The notes beneath the pieces were generated by a model that was given only the letters and a program-made list of their open reading frames with translations, had not been told where the DNA came from and searched no databases. Below are positions 51,016 through 59,438 of a stretch of 64,000 nt of DNA, piece after piece. Each line of letters starts with the position of its first letter. The stretch's first letter is position 1. The DNA comes from Exiguobacterium sp. TNDT2 (GTDB lineage: Bacteria > Bacillota > Bacilli > Exiguobacteriales > Exiguobacteriaceae). The position numbers and the translations under genes were made by a program. The DNA lies in NCBI RefSeq assembly GCF_003331145.1, contig NZ_QLVE01000024.1, forward strand, positions 62,001-126,000, in the 5' to 3' direction.

Positions 51016-51513
51016 TTATAACGTTTGATTGGCCAAATTGATCAATTGTTGAACCGGTAAGCGGGTCTCGTCTTCAAGTTCGACGGAGTTGCCATCGATG
51101 TAGTAGATGATTCGGGCGGTGAAGCCGTTTTTGTTGATCCACCATAACCCTTGGGACGTCGATTCCGCCTCATCATAAAAAGCAGAAGTGCCATCAGCAA
51201 GTACGTATTGGTCTCCGTATGACGAGATGTCCTCCATGTCTTCATGTTCATCGACGACTTTATCGACGATGTAGCGCAGCTCTTGTGCCGTCTCTTCGTT
51301 CGCATAGTGAAACACAAATTGATGCATGTGGTGCGGCACTCCAATGTCGACTTCTGTGTAACGCCGAGTGATCTCAAACGGAAACTCAATCGGTTCTTCA
51401 AACTGATGTTCAATCGGTGGGTTCGGTGGGTCTGGCCAGTCCGTCGCCAGTTCAACCAAAGCCAAAATGACAATCAGCCAACCTAGCAACCTCATCAACC
51501 GTTTCTTGTTCAT
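51016..51513 (-). CDS. Membrane-anchored or secreted protein of unknown function
   Basis: 165 aa. A basic start and one hydrophobic segment (LMRLLGWLIVILALVELA) are followed by a Pro-rich stretch (DWPDPPNPPIEHQF) and a soluble domain of about 110 residues (ITRRYTEVDIGVPHHMHQF, ADGTSAFYDEAESTSQG, LWWINKNGFTARIIYYIDG). The N-terminus may act as an uncleaved anchor or signal. No family recognised. It is monocistronic with its own terminator. Confidence 0.75.
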   Translation of the reverse strand: MNKKRLMRLLGWLIVILALVELATDWPDPPNPPIEHQFEEPIEFPFEITRRYTEVDIGVPHHMHQFVFHYANEETAQELRYIVDKVVDEHEDMEDISSYGDQYVLADGTSAFYDEAESTSQGLWWINKNGFTARIIYYIDGNSVELEDETRLPVQQLINLANQTL

Positions 51514-51618
51514 CTGTCTTCGCTCGATTCATCATTGAATTTGATTCCACGATTGATGATACGCCTCACCGCTTCCCGTGGGTAGACGAGAATCGAACGT
51601 CCGGTCAATGAATCGAAA

Positions 51619-52212
51619 TTATCGTTGCCTACGCATCACATTCGCCATCGGACACCCTGCTTGTTCGAGCTCGGAGACGATGCGTGTATAATCGGCCTCG
51701 TTCCGATTCTGGCTCAGCTTGAACGCGGCCTGCATGTCCGAAATGTCGATGCGGAACCCGACGACGCCGTATTTCTGTCGCTGCACCGGTTCGGATAGCT
51801 CCTCCCAGATGACGGCATGCTCGCGGTCCCCTTCATGGTCTTGAAGCAATCCGGCCAGGTCTGCCTCGAGTTGGTCCGCGTCCAGGATGGTCGCCTGCCC
51901 GTATGCATGGACGGCCTGATAGTTCCACGTCGACACGTCCTCATGACCGTACCAGGATGCGGACACATAGGCGTCCGGACCTTGGATGATCAGGAGCACG
52001 GTCTGGTCTTCAAGCGTTTGCCATTGCGGATTGTTTTTGGCGATGTGCGTTGTGAACCAGGCGCGACCGTCCTCTTCGTGAAATCGGAGCGGCACATGCG
52101 TCGCGATCGGCTTTTGTCCGTCATGCGTGACGACGGTGCCGAACGGGTGGGCCTTCAGAAATGCGTGGACTTCTTTCGAATCGTTCACAGCGTATAGTTT
52201 TGGGATGTACAT
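51619..52212 (-). CDS. paiB: PaiB-like FMN-binding regulator
   Basis: 197 aa. MYIPKLYAVNDSKEVHAFLK, PFGTVVTHDGQKPIATHVPL and YVSASWYGHEDVSTWNYQAV are the FMN-binding split-barrel landmarks of PaiB, ending in KLSQNRNEADYTRIV. PaiB with PaiA affects sporulation and degradative enzyme genes in B. subtilis. The frame is open to 52386, but TAGGAGGAA is 4 bases before the ATG at 52212. A PaiA homologue lies nearby at 52980, separated by a HAD gene, so the usual adjacent pair has been split. Confidence 0.9.
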   Translation of the reverse strand: MYIPKLYAVNDSKEVHAFLKAHPFGTVVTHDGQKPIATHVPLRFHEEDGRAWFTTHIAKNNPQWQTLEDQTVLLIIQGPDAYVSASWYGHEDVSTWNYQAVHAYGQATILDADQLEADLAGLLQDHEGDREHAVIWEELSEPVQRQKYGVVGFRIDISDMQAAFKLSQNRNEADYTRIVSELEQAGCPMANVMRRQR

Positions 52213-52318
52213 CGTATTCCTCCTACCTTGTTCGTTCATCAACTGACTGGCCCTCCCGTATAATTCACGCCAACTAGGGTAAAGAGTAGATGACGCTAAA
52301 TGACTGAGGAGGGATTTC

Positions 52319-53005
52319 ATGAAACCACAGATTAAAGCATTCGTGTTCGATGTATACGGGACGTTGTTCGACGTCCATTCCGTCAAGACGGCGTGTGACG
52401 AACAGTTCCCTGGAAAAGGTGAACAAATCAGCCAAGCGTGGCGGACGAAACAGCTCGACTACTTCTTCACCCGTCACATCATGGGCCGTTACGCGGACTT
52501 CTCTGTCGTCACACGCGACGCGCTCCGGTACGCCTTGTCGGCGGCCGAAGTGACGTGGACGACCGAGACCGAGGATGCGTTGATCGCCACATATGCGAAG
52601 CTGTGGCCGTACAAGGAAGTCGAGGACGTGTTGAAACAGCTGCAATCGAAACAGACCGTCGTTCTTTCGAACGGGACGGACGCGATGCTCGAGGAACTCA
52701 TCCATAACGCCGGGTTCACGGAGCTTTTCGACGAACTCGTCAGCATCGACGGCATCAAACAAGCCAAGCCGTCACCGGCCGCCTACATGCACTGGTTCAA
52801 GAACAGCGGGTTGAAGCGAGACGAGGTGCTGTTTATGTCCTCGAACGGTTGGGACATCGCTGGCGCGAAAAACTTCGGGTTCCACACGGCTTGGATCAAC
52901 CGCGACGGCAAACCGCTTGACATGCCCGACCTGGCCCCTGACGCCGTCTATGAGGACTTGTCCGGGATACTGGAATGGGTCACGGACGAAGCGGCTTGGC
53001 CATAA
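52319..53005 (+). CDS. HAD-family type II haloacid dehalogenase
   Basis: 228 aa. AFVFDVYGTLFDVHSV gives the nucleophile Asp, TVVLSNGTDAMLEE the Ser/Thr-Asn motif, AKPSPAAYMHW the Lys, and LFMSSNGWDIAGAKNFGFHT the final motif with the Asp, typical of L-2-haloacid dehalogenase (type II). These hydrolyse 2-halo acids or related compounds with inversion. GGAGGG is 5 bases before the ATG. It converges on the paiA gene with a 26-base overlap of coding ends. Confidence 0.9.
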   Translation: MKPQIKAFVFDVYGTLFDVHSVKTACDEQFPGKGEQISQAWRTKQLDYFFTRHIMGRYADFSVVTRDALRYALSAAEVTWTTETEDALIATYAKLWPYKEVEDVLKQLQSKQTVVLSNGTDAMLEELIHNAGFTELFDELVSIDGIKQAKPSPAAYMHWFKNSGLKRDEVLFMSSNGWDIAGAKNFGFHTAWINRDGKPLDMPDLAPDAVYEDLSGILEWVTDEAAWP

Positions 53006-53498
53006 TCAAATCGACTTGAGCATCGTCACCCATATAAAACGTGTGCGCCCCGGTCTGGACGAAACCGTGCTTTCGATAGAAGGCGAGCGCCTTATGGTTA
53101 TGTTCCCACACACCAAGCCAAATCTCACGTTTGTTCAGCTCACCCGCGCACGTGATGGCCTGGTCATACAACGCCTTCCCGACGCCGCTCCCTTGGAAGG
53201 CGCGGCGCACATAAATCCGTTCGAGTTCGAACGCCTCTTCGCCCATGGCCTCGGTCTGGGCGTTGTTGGCGTTCACTTTTAAGTAACCAGCTACTTCCCC
53301 GTCGAGTATGGCGAAGAAGAACTGTGAGTCTGGATTCGAAAGCTCTTTTTTAAGTTGCGCTACGTTGTACGCCCGCTCGAGATACGCCGCCAGATGCACC
53401 GGGTCGTTCTCCGCCTCGAACGTCTCCGTGAACGTCTCGATGCTGATGTCTCGGAGTGCATCGATGTCTTCGATTGTGCAAGCTTTGATGGTGATCAT
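52980..53498 (-). CDS. paiA: PaiA-like spermidine/spermine N-acetyltransferase
   Basis: 172 aa GNAT protein. ISIETFTETFEAENDPVHLA, AYNVAQLKKELSNPDSQFFF, ELERIYVRRAFQGSGVGKAL, IWLGVWEHNHKALAFYRKHG and FVQTGAHTFYMGDDAQVDLI match B. subtilis PaiA almost segment for segment. It acetylates polyamines. The start codon follows the MarR-type gene's end by 11 bases, so MarR gene and paiA are likely cotranscribed on the minus strand. Its 3' end overlaps the convergent HAD gene. Confidence 0.93.
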   Translation of the reverse strand: MITIKACTIEDIDALRDISIETFTETFEAENDPVHLAAYLERAYNVAQLKKELSNPDSQFFFAILDGEVAGYLKVNANNAQTEAMGEEAFELERIYVRRAFQGSGVGKALYDQAITCAGELNKREIWLGVWEHNHKALAFYRKHGFVQTGAHTFYMGDDAQVDLIMAKPLRP

Positions 53499-53509
53499 GT
53501 TCGTTCCCC

Positions 53510-53962
53510 CTAGTAGTTGCGTTTCTTCCCTTTCTTCACGGCGTCCCAGTCCCCTTCGATATTGTGACGGACCCGTTTCAACAGCCGGAGCAGCTGCTCG
53601 GCTTCCTTGTCGCTCAGCCCGGCGAGCGCGACATCCGTCGAATGCTCATGCTCGCGGATGATGACCGGATACAGCGCCTTGCCCCGTTCAGTCGGGACGA
53701 GCCGCTTGATTTTCTTGTTGTGCGGGTCGTCCTGCTTCGTGATCAACCCGTTCGTTTCCAACTTTTGAACCGCCCGCGCCGCCGTCGTCCGATCGACTTT
53801 GATCAATTCGGCGAGCTTCTCTTGAATGATGCCCGGCTCCTCACAAATCCGGACCAAATACAAATATTGCCCTTTCGTCAGCTCGAGCTCTTTGAACTCG
53901 ATATTGCTGATCGAGTCGAGGGCGCGGGCGATCATCCCGATTTCACGCAACTGGTCTCTCAT
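53510..53962 (-). CDS. MarR-family transcriptional regulator
   Basis: 150 aa. ELTKGQYLYLVRICEEPGII, QEKLAELIKVDRTTAARAVQ and KLETNGLITKQDDPHNKKIK form the winged helix with its wing; the flanking helices dimerise. AGGAGGA is 4 bases before the ATG. It lies directly upstream of paiA and divergent from the DUF2200 gene. Two TTGTA-type palindromes lie between the divergent starts and are its probable operators. Confidence 0.9.
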   Translation of the reverse strand: MRDQLREIGMIARALDSISNIEFKELELTKGQYLYLVRICEEPGIIQEKLAELIKVDRTTAARAVQKLETNGLITKQDDPHNKKIKRLVPTERGKALYPVIIREHEHSTDVALAGLSDKEAEQLLRLLKRVRHNIEGDWDAVKKGKKRNY

Positions 53963-53978
53963 ACAATCCTCCTGATTG

Positions 53979-53990
53979 TTGTATTTACAA
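53979..53990. promoter_or_regulatory. Candidate MarR operator 1
   Basis: TTGTA-TT-TACAA, a perfect inverted repeat 16 bases upstream of the MarR-family start. Confidence 0.6.
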
Positions 53991-54018
53991 TACGTTACGT
54001 TCAGTATAATCCATTTAG

Positions 54019-54030
54019 TTGTATTTGCAA
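54019..54030. promoter_or_regulatory. Candidate MarR operator 2
   Basis: TTGTATTTGCAA, a one-mismatch copy of operator 1, 40 bases away and so on the same helix face. Confidence 0.55.
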
Positions 54031-54104
54031 CAAAAAGTATTTTGGATATGAACTTTGATTATGTGAGAAAATGGAGGTACCATTCCACGAAACGAGGGGA
54101 TCTC

Positions 54105-54461
54105 ATGGCACACCGCATTTACACGACGAGCTTTGCGAGCGTCTATCCGCTTTACGTCGCGAAAGCCGAACGGAAAGGCCGGACGAAAGACGAAGTCGAT
54201 ACGATTATCCGCTGGTTGACGGGCTATGACGAGGCCGGACTCGAGCGCCAACTCGCTGCCGAGGTCGACTTTGACACATTCTTCGCCGCTGCGCCCAAGA
54301 TGAACGAAGACCGCGCCTTGATTAAAGGCGTCGTCTGCGGCGTCCGCGTCGAGAATGTCGAGGAGCCGCTCATGCGCGAGATTCGCTATTTGGACAAACT
54401 CGTCGATGAACTGGCCAAAGGCAAGGCGATGGCGAAGATTTTACGAGGAGGCGACGTCTGA
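54105..54461 (+). CDS. DUF2200-family protein
   Basis: 118 aa. [40 protein letters not shown] and [20 protein letters not shown] with [20 protein letters not shown] make up the whole DUF2200 domain. The ATG at 54105 follows GAGGGGA. The stop overlaps the start of the next gene by one base (TGATG). Divergent from the MarR-family gene and probably under its control. Function unknown. Confidence 0.9.
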   Translation: MAHRIYTTSFASVYPLYVAKAERKGRTKDEVDTIIRWLTGYDEAGLERQLAAEVDFDTFFAAAPKMNEDRALIKGVVCGVRVENVEEPLMREIRYLDKLVDELAKGKAMAKILRGGDV

Positions 54462-54886
54462 TGGACTATACGACACTCGTCGATGACAAACGGCTCGATG
54501 CCTTCATCCGTTTGATCGACGTGATCGACGCGAACTTGCCGGCTGGGTTTGAAAAGACGACCGACGGGACGGGCATCCATTACGTCGTACCGTTGTCGAC
54601 GTATCCGGCGGGGTATCACGTCACACCGGGCACCCCGCTCCCGTTTTTGAGTGTCATCGCCCAGAAGAACCACGTCGCTGTATACCACTTGGGCGTCTGT
54701 AGTGACCCCGAACTGCTCCGCTGGTTCGAGGAGTCATACGCCTCCCAAGTGCCGACGAAATTGAACATGGGCAAGAGCTGTATCCGCTTCGGCAACGTCA
54801 AACATATCCCGTACGCGTTGATCGGCGAGCTCGTCTCAAAGATGACGCCGGAGCAATGGATTACGGCTTATGAACACAATCGTTGA
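54461..54886 (+). CDS. DUF1801-domain protein
   Basis: 141 aa. LPAGFEKTTDGTGIHYVVPL, PLPFLSVIAQKNHVAVYHLG and LNMGKSCIRFGNVKHIPYAL are the DUF1801 landmarks (YdhG-like fold). Translationally coupled to the DUF2200 gene by a one-base overlap, with GGAGG just upstream. Function unknown; family members are often near MarR-type regulators. Confidence 0.85.
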   Translation: MDYTTLVDDKRLDAFIRLIDVIDANLPAGFEKTTDGTGIHYVVPLSTYPAGYHVTPGTPLPFLSVIAQKNHVAVYHLGVCSDPELLRWFEESYASQVPTKLNMGKSCIRFGNVKHIPYALIGELVSKMTPEQWITAYEHNR

Positions 54887-54898
54887 TAAGTCAATATA

Positions 54899-54931
54899 AA
54901 GCCCACACTCTTCATGATTGAGTGTGGGCTT
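54899..54931. terminator. Bidirectional terminator
   Basis: A perfect 12-base stem AAGCCCACACTC / GAGTGTGGGCTT with a 9-base loop. Confidence 0.88.
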
Positions 54932-54935
54932 AGCA

Positions 54936-56399
54936 TCATTCGTTTACTAAAAATGGTGATTCGTACTCATACGACATCTCGTCTTCCTTTGTTTCTTGAA
55001 TCTTAAATGCTTTCGTCGACAAGTCGGCGGATAATATTGCTTTATCTAATCCATGTGTCCAGGTGATCTCGAGTGAGTGCTCGGTTGGTTGCCGCACTTC
55101 GAACTCCCCATCGAAAGCCGTTGAACGGTTACGGAATTTGAACAATTCGAACAGTTCCTGCACAACAGGCCGTTCAACTTCGCTCGCGACTTCTTCTTTC
55201 GAGTAGTAGTGACGGTTGATGTTTCGTCCTTCTTTCGTCGCTTCTAACAACTCGATGTCATTCTCGCCAGCTAAAAGTCCGACGTAATACACTTGCGGGA
55301 CGCCTGGAGCGAACAGCTGAATGGCTCGGGCAAGCAAATATGACGCGTCATCGTTTCCGAGCGCACTATAGTACGTGCAGTTGATTTGATAGATGTCGAG
55401 GTTGTTATACGCTTCCGAGCTGTAGATTTTCTTCACGTTCGCACCTTTGCTGTACAGTGCCTCCCGCGTCATCTCGATCTCATCGTCGGTCAATAGGTCT
55501 TTGACGTCGACCACTCCAATGCCATCATGCGTGTCGAGCGTCGTGAACTGGTTGCGCGGGCAACGTTCCATCCAGTTGATCAGCCGCTCCGACCGTCCGC
55601 TATATAAGCCGTGAAGGACGAGCATCGGCAAAGCGAAGTCATAGACGTAATACCCTTCTTTGGCGATTCGTTCTTGAATCGAATGATGTTCGTGAATTTC
55701 AGGCAGGACCGTCGCGCCTTTGTCAGCAACTACCTCTTCACAGTACTCGAGCATCTCCCAAATATCCGGTTCGACAAAGAAGCAATTCGTCCCAATCTTT
55801 TTATTGGCGTAGGCGAACGCGTCCAGACGGATAATTGATGCCCCTTTCCCTACAAGGAATTCGAGTTGTTGCTTGATGAACGACCGTGTGGCGTCCTTTG
55901 TGACATCTAAATCGATTTGTTCTTCATCGAACGTACACCACACCTTCTCCATCGTCCCATCGGCGAACGTGACTTCTACGTACGGCGCTCTTGGTTTTCG
56001 TTTATAAATCAGGTCGACTTGTTCAGAGGTAGGTTCCCCGCCAGGCCAAAACTCGCTATAGCGGATGAAAAAGTCTTTAAAGGCGGACTCGTCTTTCTTC
56101 TCCAAGAAGTCTTGGAAATAAGGCGATTGACGCGAGATATGGTTCACCATGAAGTCCATCATGAAATCATATCGTTCACTGAGGCGTTGCACATCTTCCC
56201 ATGACCCGAACGCTTCGTCCACTTTCGTATAATCCATCGGGGCAAACCCGCGATCACCTGACGAAGGATAGAACGGCAGCAAATGGATCCCGCCAATCAC
56301 CCCATCGAGATGCGTGCGGGTGATCTCATCAAGTTCTTTCAAATTTTTACCGAGACTATCTGCATAGGTGATCAACATCACTTCGTTTTTCAATTTCAT
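54936..56399 (-). CDS. gtfA: Sucrose phosphorylase (GH13 subfamily 18)
   Basis: 487 aa, full family length. It converts sucrose and phosphate to glucose 1-phosphate and fructose. [58 protein letters not shown] with the nucleophile Asp, [10 protein letters not shown] with the acid/base Glu, and [13 protein letters not shown] with the stabilising Asp are all intact. AGGAGA is 6 bases before the ATG at 56399. It ends the alpha-galactoside operon and would use the sucrose left when GH36 trims raffinose. A hairpin lies between it and the permease gene. Confidence 0.94.
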   Translation of the reverse strand: MKLKNEVMLITYADSLGKNLKELDEITRTHLDGVIGGIHLLPFYPSSGDRGFAPMDYTKVDEAFGSWEDVQRLSERYDFMMDFMVNHISRQSPYFQDFLEKKDESAFKDFFIRYSEFWPGGEPTSEQVDLIYKRKPRAPYVEVTFADGTMEKVWCTFDEEQIDLDVTKDATRSFIKQQLEFLVGKGASIIRLDAFAYANKKIGTNCFFVEPDIWEMLEYCEEVVADKGATVLPEIHEHHSIQERIAKEGYYVYDFALPMLVLHGLYSGRSERLINWMERCPRNQFTTLDTHDGIGVVDVKDLLTDDEIEMTREALYSKGANVKKIYSSEAYNNLDIYQINCTYYSALGNDDASYLLARAIQLFAPGVPQVYYVGLLAGENDIELLEATKEGRNINRHYYSKEEVASEVERPVVQELFELFKFRNRSTAFDGEFEVRQPTEHSLEITWTHGLDKAILSADLSTKAFKIQETKEDEMSYEYESPFLVNE

Positions 56400-56414
56400 G
56401 TTCATTCTCCTTTT

Positions 56415-56453
56415 AAAAAGCTCCTACCCGCCTTGCTTTCACGTGTAGGAGCT
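56415..56453 (-). terminator. Hairpin inside the alpha-galactoside operon
   Basis: AGCTCCTAC / GTAGGAGCT with a 17-base loop and TTTTAA on the minus strand, between permease and sucrose phosphorylase. Probably an attenuating partial terminator. Confidence 0.7.
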
Positions 56454-56457
56454 TCGT

Positions 56458-57285
56458 TTATTTGACGGATCCGTTGGCCATCCCATCGATGATATGGCGC
56501 TGGAAGAACAAGTAGACGATGAGAATCGATACGATTCCGACGACGTACGAGGCGAAGGAAGGTCCGAAATCACTGAAATACTGTCCTTGATAGTTGAATT
56601 GAAACAACGGGAGCGTCCATGTCGATTCATCTCGGTTGAGTAGAAGCAACGGAAGCAAAAAGTCGTTCCAAATCCAGAGCGCATTCAAGATGAGGACCGT
56701 CGCATGCATCGGCTTCATCATCGGGAAGATGATTTTAAAGTACGTGTTGAACTTCCCACTGCCGTCGATAGCCGCCGCCTCATCCAACTCTTTCGGGATC
56801 ACGGTCTTGACGTACCCCGCGTACAAGAAGAGTGACTGCGGGACCGCGTACGTCAGATACAAGATGATCAACCCGAGTTTACTCGATAACCCCAAATCCG
56901 ACATCATCGACGTGATCGGGATCATGATGACTTGGAACGGGACGAATATCCCGATAATCAACATGATGTAAATCCCTTGGAAGACGCGATTGCGCGGCAT
57001 CGTCCGTGCGAGCGCATAGGCTGCCATCGGGACGATCAAGATGATGAGCGCGATGGACGCGATGGTGATCGTCATCGAGTTCGCAAAGTATTGGACGACC
57101 CCGTCGTCTAAGAGACGCTGAAAGTTATCGAGCGTGAACGGGTCCGGCAATTCGAAGAAGCCACCGGTGATTTGCCGTGTCTCTTTGAACGAGTTCAAGA
57201 CGGTCAAATACATCGGAAGGGCGATCAAGACGAGCCCTACTGTCAGAAACACATACGTCGGGATATGAATTTTGTCCTTTTTCAT
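56458..57285 (-). CDS. Sugar ABC transporter permease, MalG/MsmG type
   Basis: 275 aa with six helices. LMIIGIFVPFQVIMIPI-like segments and the EAA loop (PKELDEAAAIDGSGKFNTYF, then KIIFPMMKP) identify a CUT1 permease that contacts the ATPase. The start TYVFLTVGLVLIALPMYLTV is the first helix. It follows the other permease by 11 bases. With it and the binding protein it imports an alpha-galactoside such as raffinose or melibiose. No ATPase gene is in the operon, so a shared MsmX-type ATPase is expected. Confidence 0.92.
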   Translation of the reverse strand: MKKDKIHIPTYVFLTVGLVLIALPMYLTVLNSFKETRQITGGFFELPDPFTLDNFQRLLDDGVVQYFANSMTITIASIALIILIVPMAAYALARTMPRNRVFQGIYIMLIIGIFVPFQVIMIPITSMMSDLGLSSKLGLIILYLTYAVPQSLFLYAGYVKTVIPKELDEAAAIDGSGKFNTYFKIIFPMMKPMHATVLILNALWIWNDFLLPLLLLNRDESTWTLPLFQFNYQGQYFSDFGPSFASYVVGIVSILIVYLFFQRHIIDGMANGSVK

Positions 57286-57296
57286 GATGCCCCTCC

Positions 57297-58169
57297 TTAC
57301 ACTTCAAATTTTTTCGAAGAATTGATTTGGATGACCGAGACGATGGCGATGATGATGAAGAGGACGATCGCGATCGCACTGGCGTATCCAAATTGGTTGT
57401 TTTTGAACGCATAGTTGTATACGAGTAGTCCGAGTGACGTCGTCGACCCGCTCGGTCCCCCGCCCGTCAAGGCGTAGATGAGGTCGAACGCCGTCAACCC
57501 AGCCTTCATCGCCAAGATGAGGACGATGCTGATGGCTGGTGATAAGAACGGCAATTCGATGCTCTTGAACGTTTGCCACCGGTTCGCCCCGTCAATCGAG
57601 GCCGCTTCCCGAATCTCGTTCGGGATGCTTTGTAAGTTCGCCAAGAAGATGACGACCGGAATGGCGACCCCTTGCCAGAGGGCGACAAAGAGGAGGCCCC
57701 AGAACGCCGTCCCTTCGTTCGCGATTAGACTTTGCGAGAGCCATTCGATGCCTAAAAATTCACCGAGTGGCGCCAGCCCGTAATTGAAGAACTGTTTAAA
57801 GATCAAACCGAGTGTGACGGTGCTGATGACCGCAGGGAAGAAGTAGGCTGTCCGGAACAGCCCGACCCCTTTGATTTTTTGATTCAATAGCAGTGCGATC
57901 GCAATCCCTAACACGATTTGTCCAACGACGAGGCCGATCGTGAAGAGTAACGTGAAGCCGATACTCGATAAGAATTTCGCATCTGAGAAGATGGCCAGAT
58001 AATTATCGATTCCGATGAAATTGTACGAACTTGTTAGCCCTGTCCAGTCCGTGAAACTGTAGATCACACCTTGTGCGAGCGGTATGAAGAAGAACACGAT
58101 TTGAAGCAAGAGCGGCACAAGAATGAACAGGTACGGCCAGTAGCGGTTGACAAACCCTTTCTCTCTCAT
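57297..58169 (-). CDS. Sugar ABC transporter permease, MalF/MsmF type
   Basis: 290 aa with six helices. YLFILVPLLLQIVFFFIPLA is the first, and PNEIREAASIDGANRWQTFK with SIELPFLSPAI is the EAA loop of CUT1 permeases. ALTGGGPSGSTTSLGLLVYN is the conserved periplasmic segment near the end. It lies 21 bases after the binding-protein gene and 11 bases before the partner permease. Confidence 0.93.
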   Translation of the reverse strand: MREKGFVNRYWPYLFILVPLLLQIVFFFIPLAQGVIYSFTDWTGLTSSYNFIGIDNYLAIFSDAKFLSSIGFTLLFTIGLVVGQIVLGIAIALLLNQKIKGVGLFRTAYFFPAVISTVTLGLIFKQFFNYGLAPLGEFLGIEWLSQSLIANEGTAFWGLLFVALWQGVAIPVVIFLANLQSIPNEIREAASIDGANRWQTFKSIELPFLSPAISIVLILAMKAGLTAFDLIYALTGGGPSGSTTSLGLLVYNYAFKNNQFGYASAIAIVLFIIIAIVSVIQINSSKKFEV

Positions 58170-58190
58170 GGTGCAACTCCTTTAATGTTT

Positions 58191-59438
58191 TTATTTCATA
58201 CCGTTGAAGAAGGCGTTCAAATCCTTGGCGAGTTGGTCTTTATCTCCGTTGTTCATATAATCGACTGTGAGGTGCCAGAACTCTTCTTCCGATGGCCATT
58301 CAGAATGGAGCCAGACGATTTGTTTGTCTGTGAACACGAGGTCCGAAACAGCTTTCGTCTCTTCGAACGCGCCATCTGCATCGACCGCCTCGACCGACGT
58401 CGGAGAACCGTCCTTGTCGTAGTATTTCTGCATGACTTCCCCTTCCGTCATATACGCGAGCAGTTTTTTCGATGCTTCTTGTTCCGCTTCCGATCCAGCG
58501 CTCGACACAGAGAGTGCCAAGTCAGCCGCACCGACCGTCATCTCTTGACCTGCTTCTTGGCCCGGGAAGGCAAACATGCTCACTTCGAAATCAGGCTGCT
58601 GATCACGGATGACCGGGAGTGCCCAAATGCCGTTCGGGAAAATCAACGCTTCTTCCCTTGCGAAGAGTGCGACCGCATCGCTGTAAGATGCCCCGTTCGC
58701 ATTCTTTTGCGTGTTACCGCTGACGAGGCTCAACGCATCTGCCACAGTCTCAAAATCTTCGTTACCGACTTTGATGCCATCTTTAGGGCTGTTTTTCAAT
58801 GCGTCTTGCGTTTGGTCGAAACCGCCCGTCGTCGTCGCCCAAGCCAATTGATGGTAGCCGTTCATCGTCCAGGAATCGTCGGTCGTGAGTGCTGCCGCAA
58901 ACGGTGTCTCACCGGCATCTTTGATCTCTTTGACGACGTCTTCAAACTCGGACCATGTCTTCGGCGCCTCTAGTCCTAGCTCTTCAAATTTTGTCTTGTT
59001 ATAGAAGAAGCCCCACGCGTTCGAGTTGAGCGGCAGTGAGTAAATCCCTCCGTCGACCGCGTACGATTCAGCCGCGCCTTCTTTCAAGTTGCTCAAGAAA
59101 TCTTCGCCAGACAGGTCGAGGAACTTCCCGTCAGCCGCCCACCCTTTAAAGTCTGGGTTTTGCGGGTATGTGTGCACGATATCCGGGATGTCCCCGCCGG
59201 CGACCCGCGTTTTCAATACGGTCCCGGCATTGCTGACACTCGTCAATTTGACGTCGATATCAGGATTCTCTTTTTCAAAATCAGCGATGATCTCATCGAG
59301 CGTCCCTTTCATTTCGACTTTTTGGGAGAAGAATTCGATTTCTGTCTTGTCCGAATCTGACCCGCCTGAGCAACCGGCTGCGAGTACGAGTGATGATGCG
59401 ACGAGCCCTACCATGCCTAGTTTCATTGTCTTGTTCAT
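58191..59438 (-). CDS. Sugar-binding lipoprotein of the alpha-galactoside ABC transporter
   Basis: 415 aa. Signal peptide and lipobox (MVGLVASSLVLAAGC), then a type 1 solute-binding domain: DIDVKLTSVSNAGTVLKTRV, YNKTKFEELGLEAPKTWSEF and EALIFPNGIWALPVIRDQQP. Related to MsmE/RafE proteins. Its ATG overlaps the TGA of the GH36 gene (ATGA), so synthesis is coupled to the galactosidase. GGAGGCC precedes the start. Confidence 0.92.
   Translation of the reverse strand: MNKTMKLGMVGLVASSLVLAAGCSGGSDSDKTEIEFFSQKVEMKGTLDEIIADFEKENPDIDVKLTSVSNAGTVLKTRVAGGDIPDIVHTYPQNPDFKGWAADGKFLDLSGEDFLSNLKEGAAESYAVDGGIYSLPLNSNAWGFFYNKTKFEELGLEAPKTWSEFEDVVKEIKDAGETPFAAALTTDDSWTMNGYHQLAWATTTGGFDQTQDALKNSPKDGIKVGNEDFETVADALSLVSGNTQKNANGASYSDAVALFAREEALIFPNGIWALPVIRDQQPDFEVSMFAFPGQEAGQEMTVGAADLALSVSSAGSEAEQEASKKLLAYMTEGEVMQKYYDKDGSPTSVEAVDADGAFEETKAVSDLVFTDKQIVWLHSEWPSEEEFWHLTVDYMNNGDKDQLAKDLNAFFNGMK

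Noticed and set aside
58071-58973. 300-codon plus-strand frame opposite the sugar-binding lipoprotein
   Set aside because: No family features or ribosome site; the minus-strand gene is certain.
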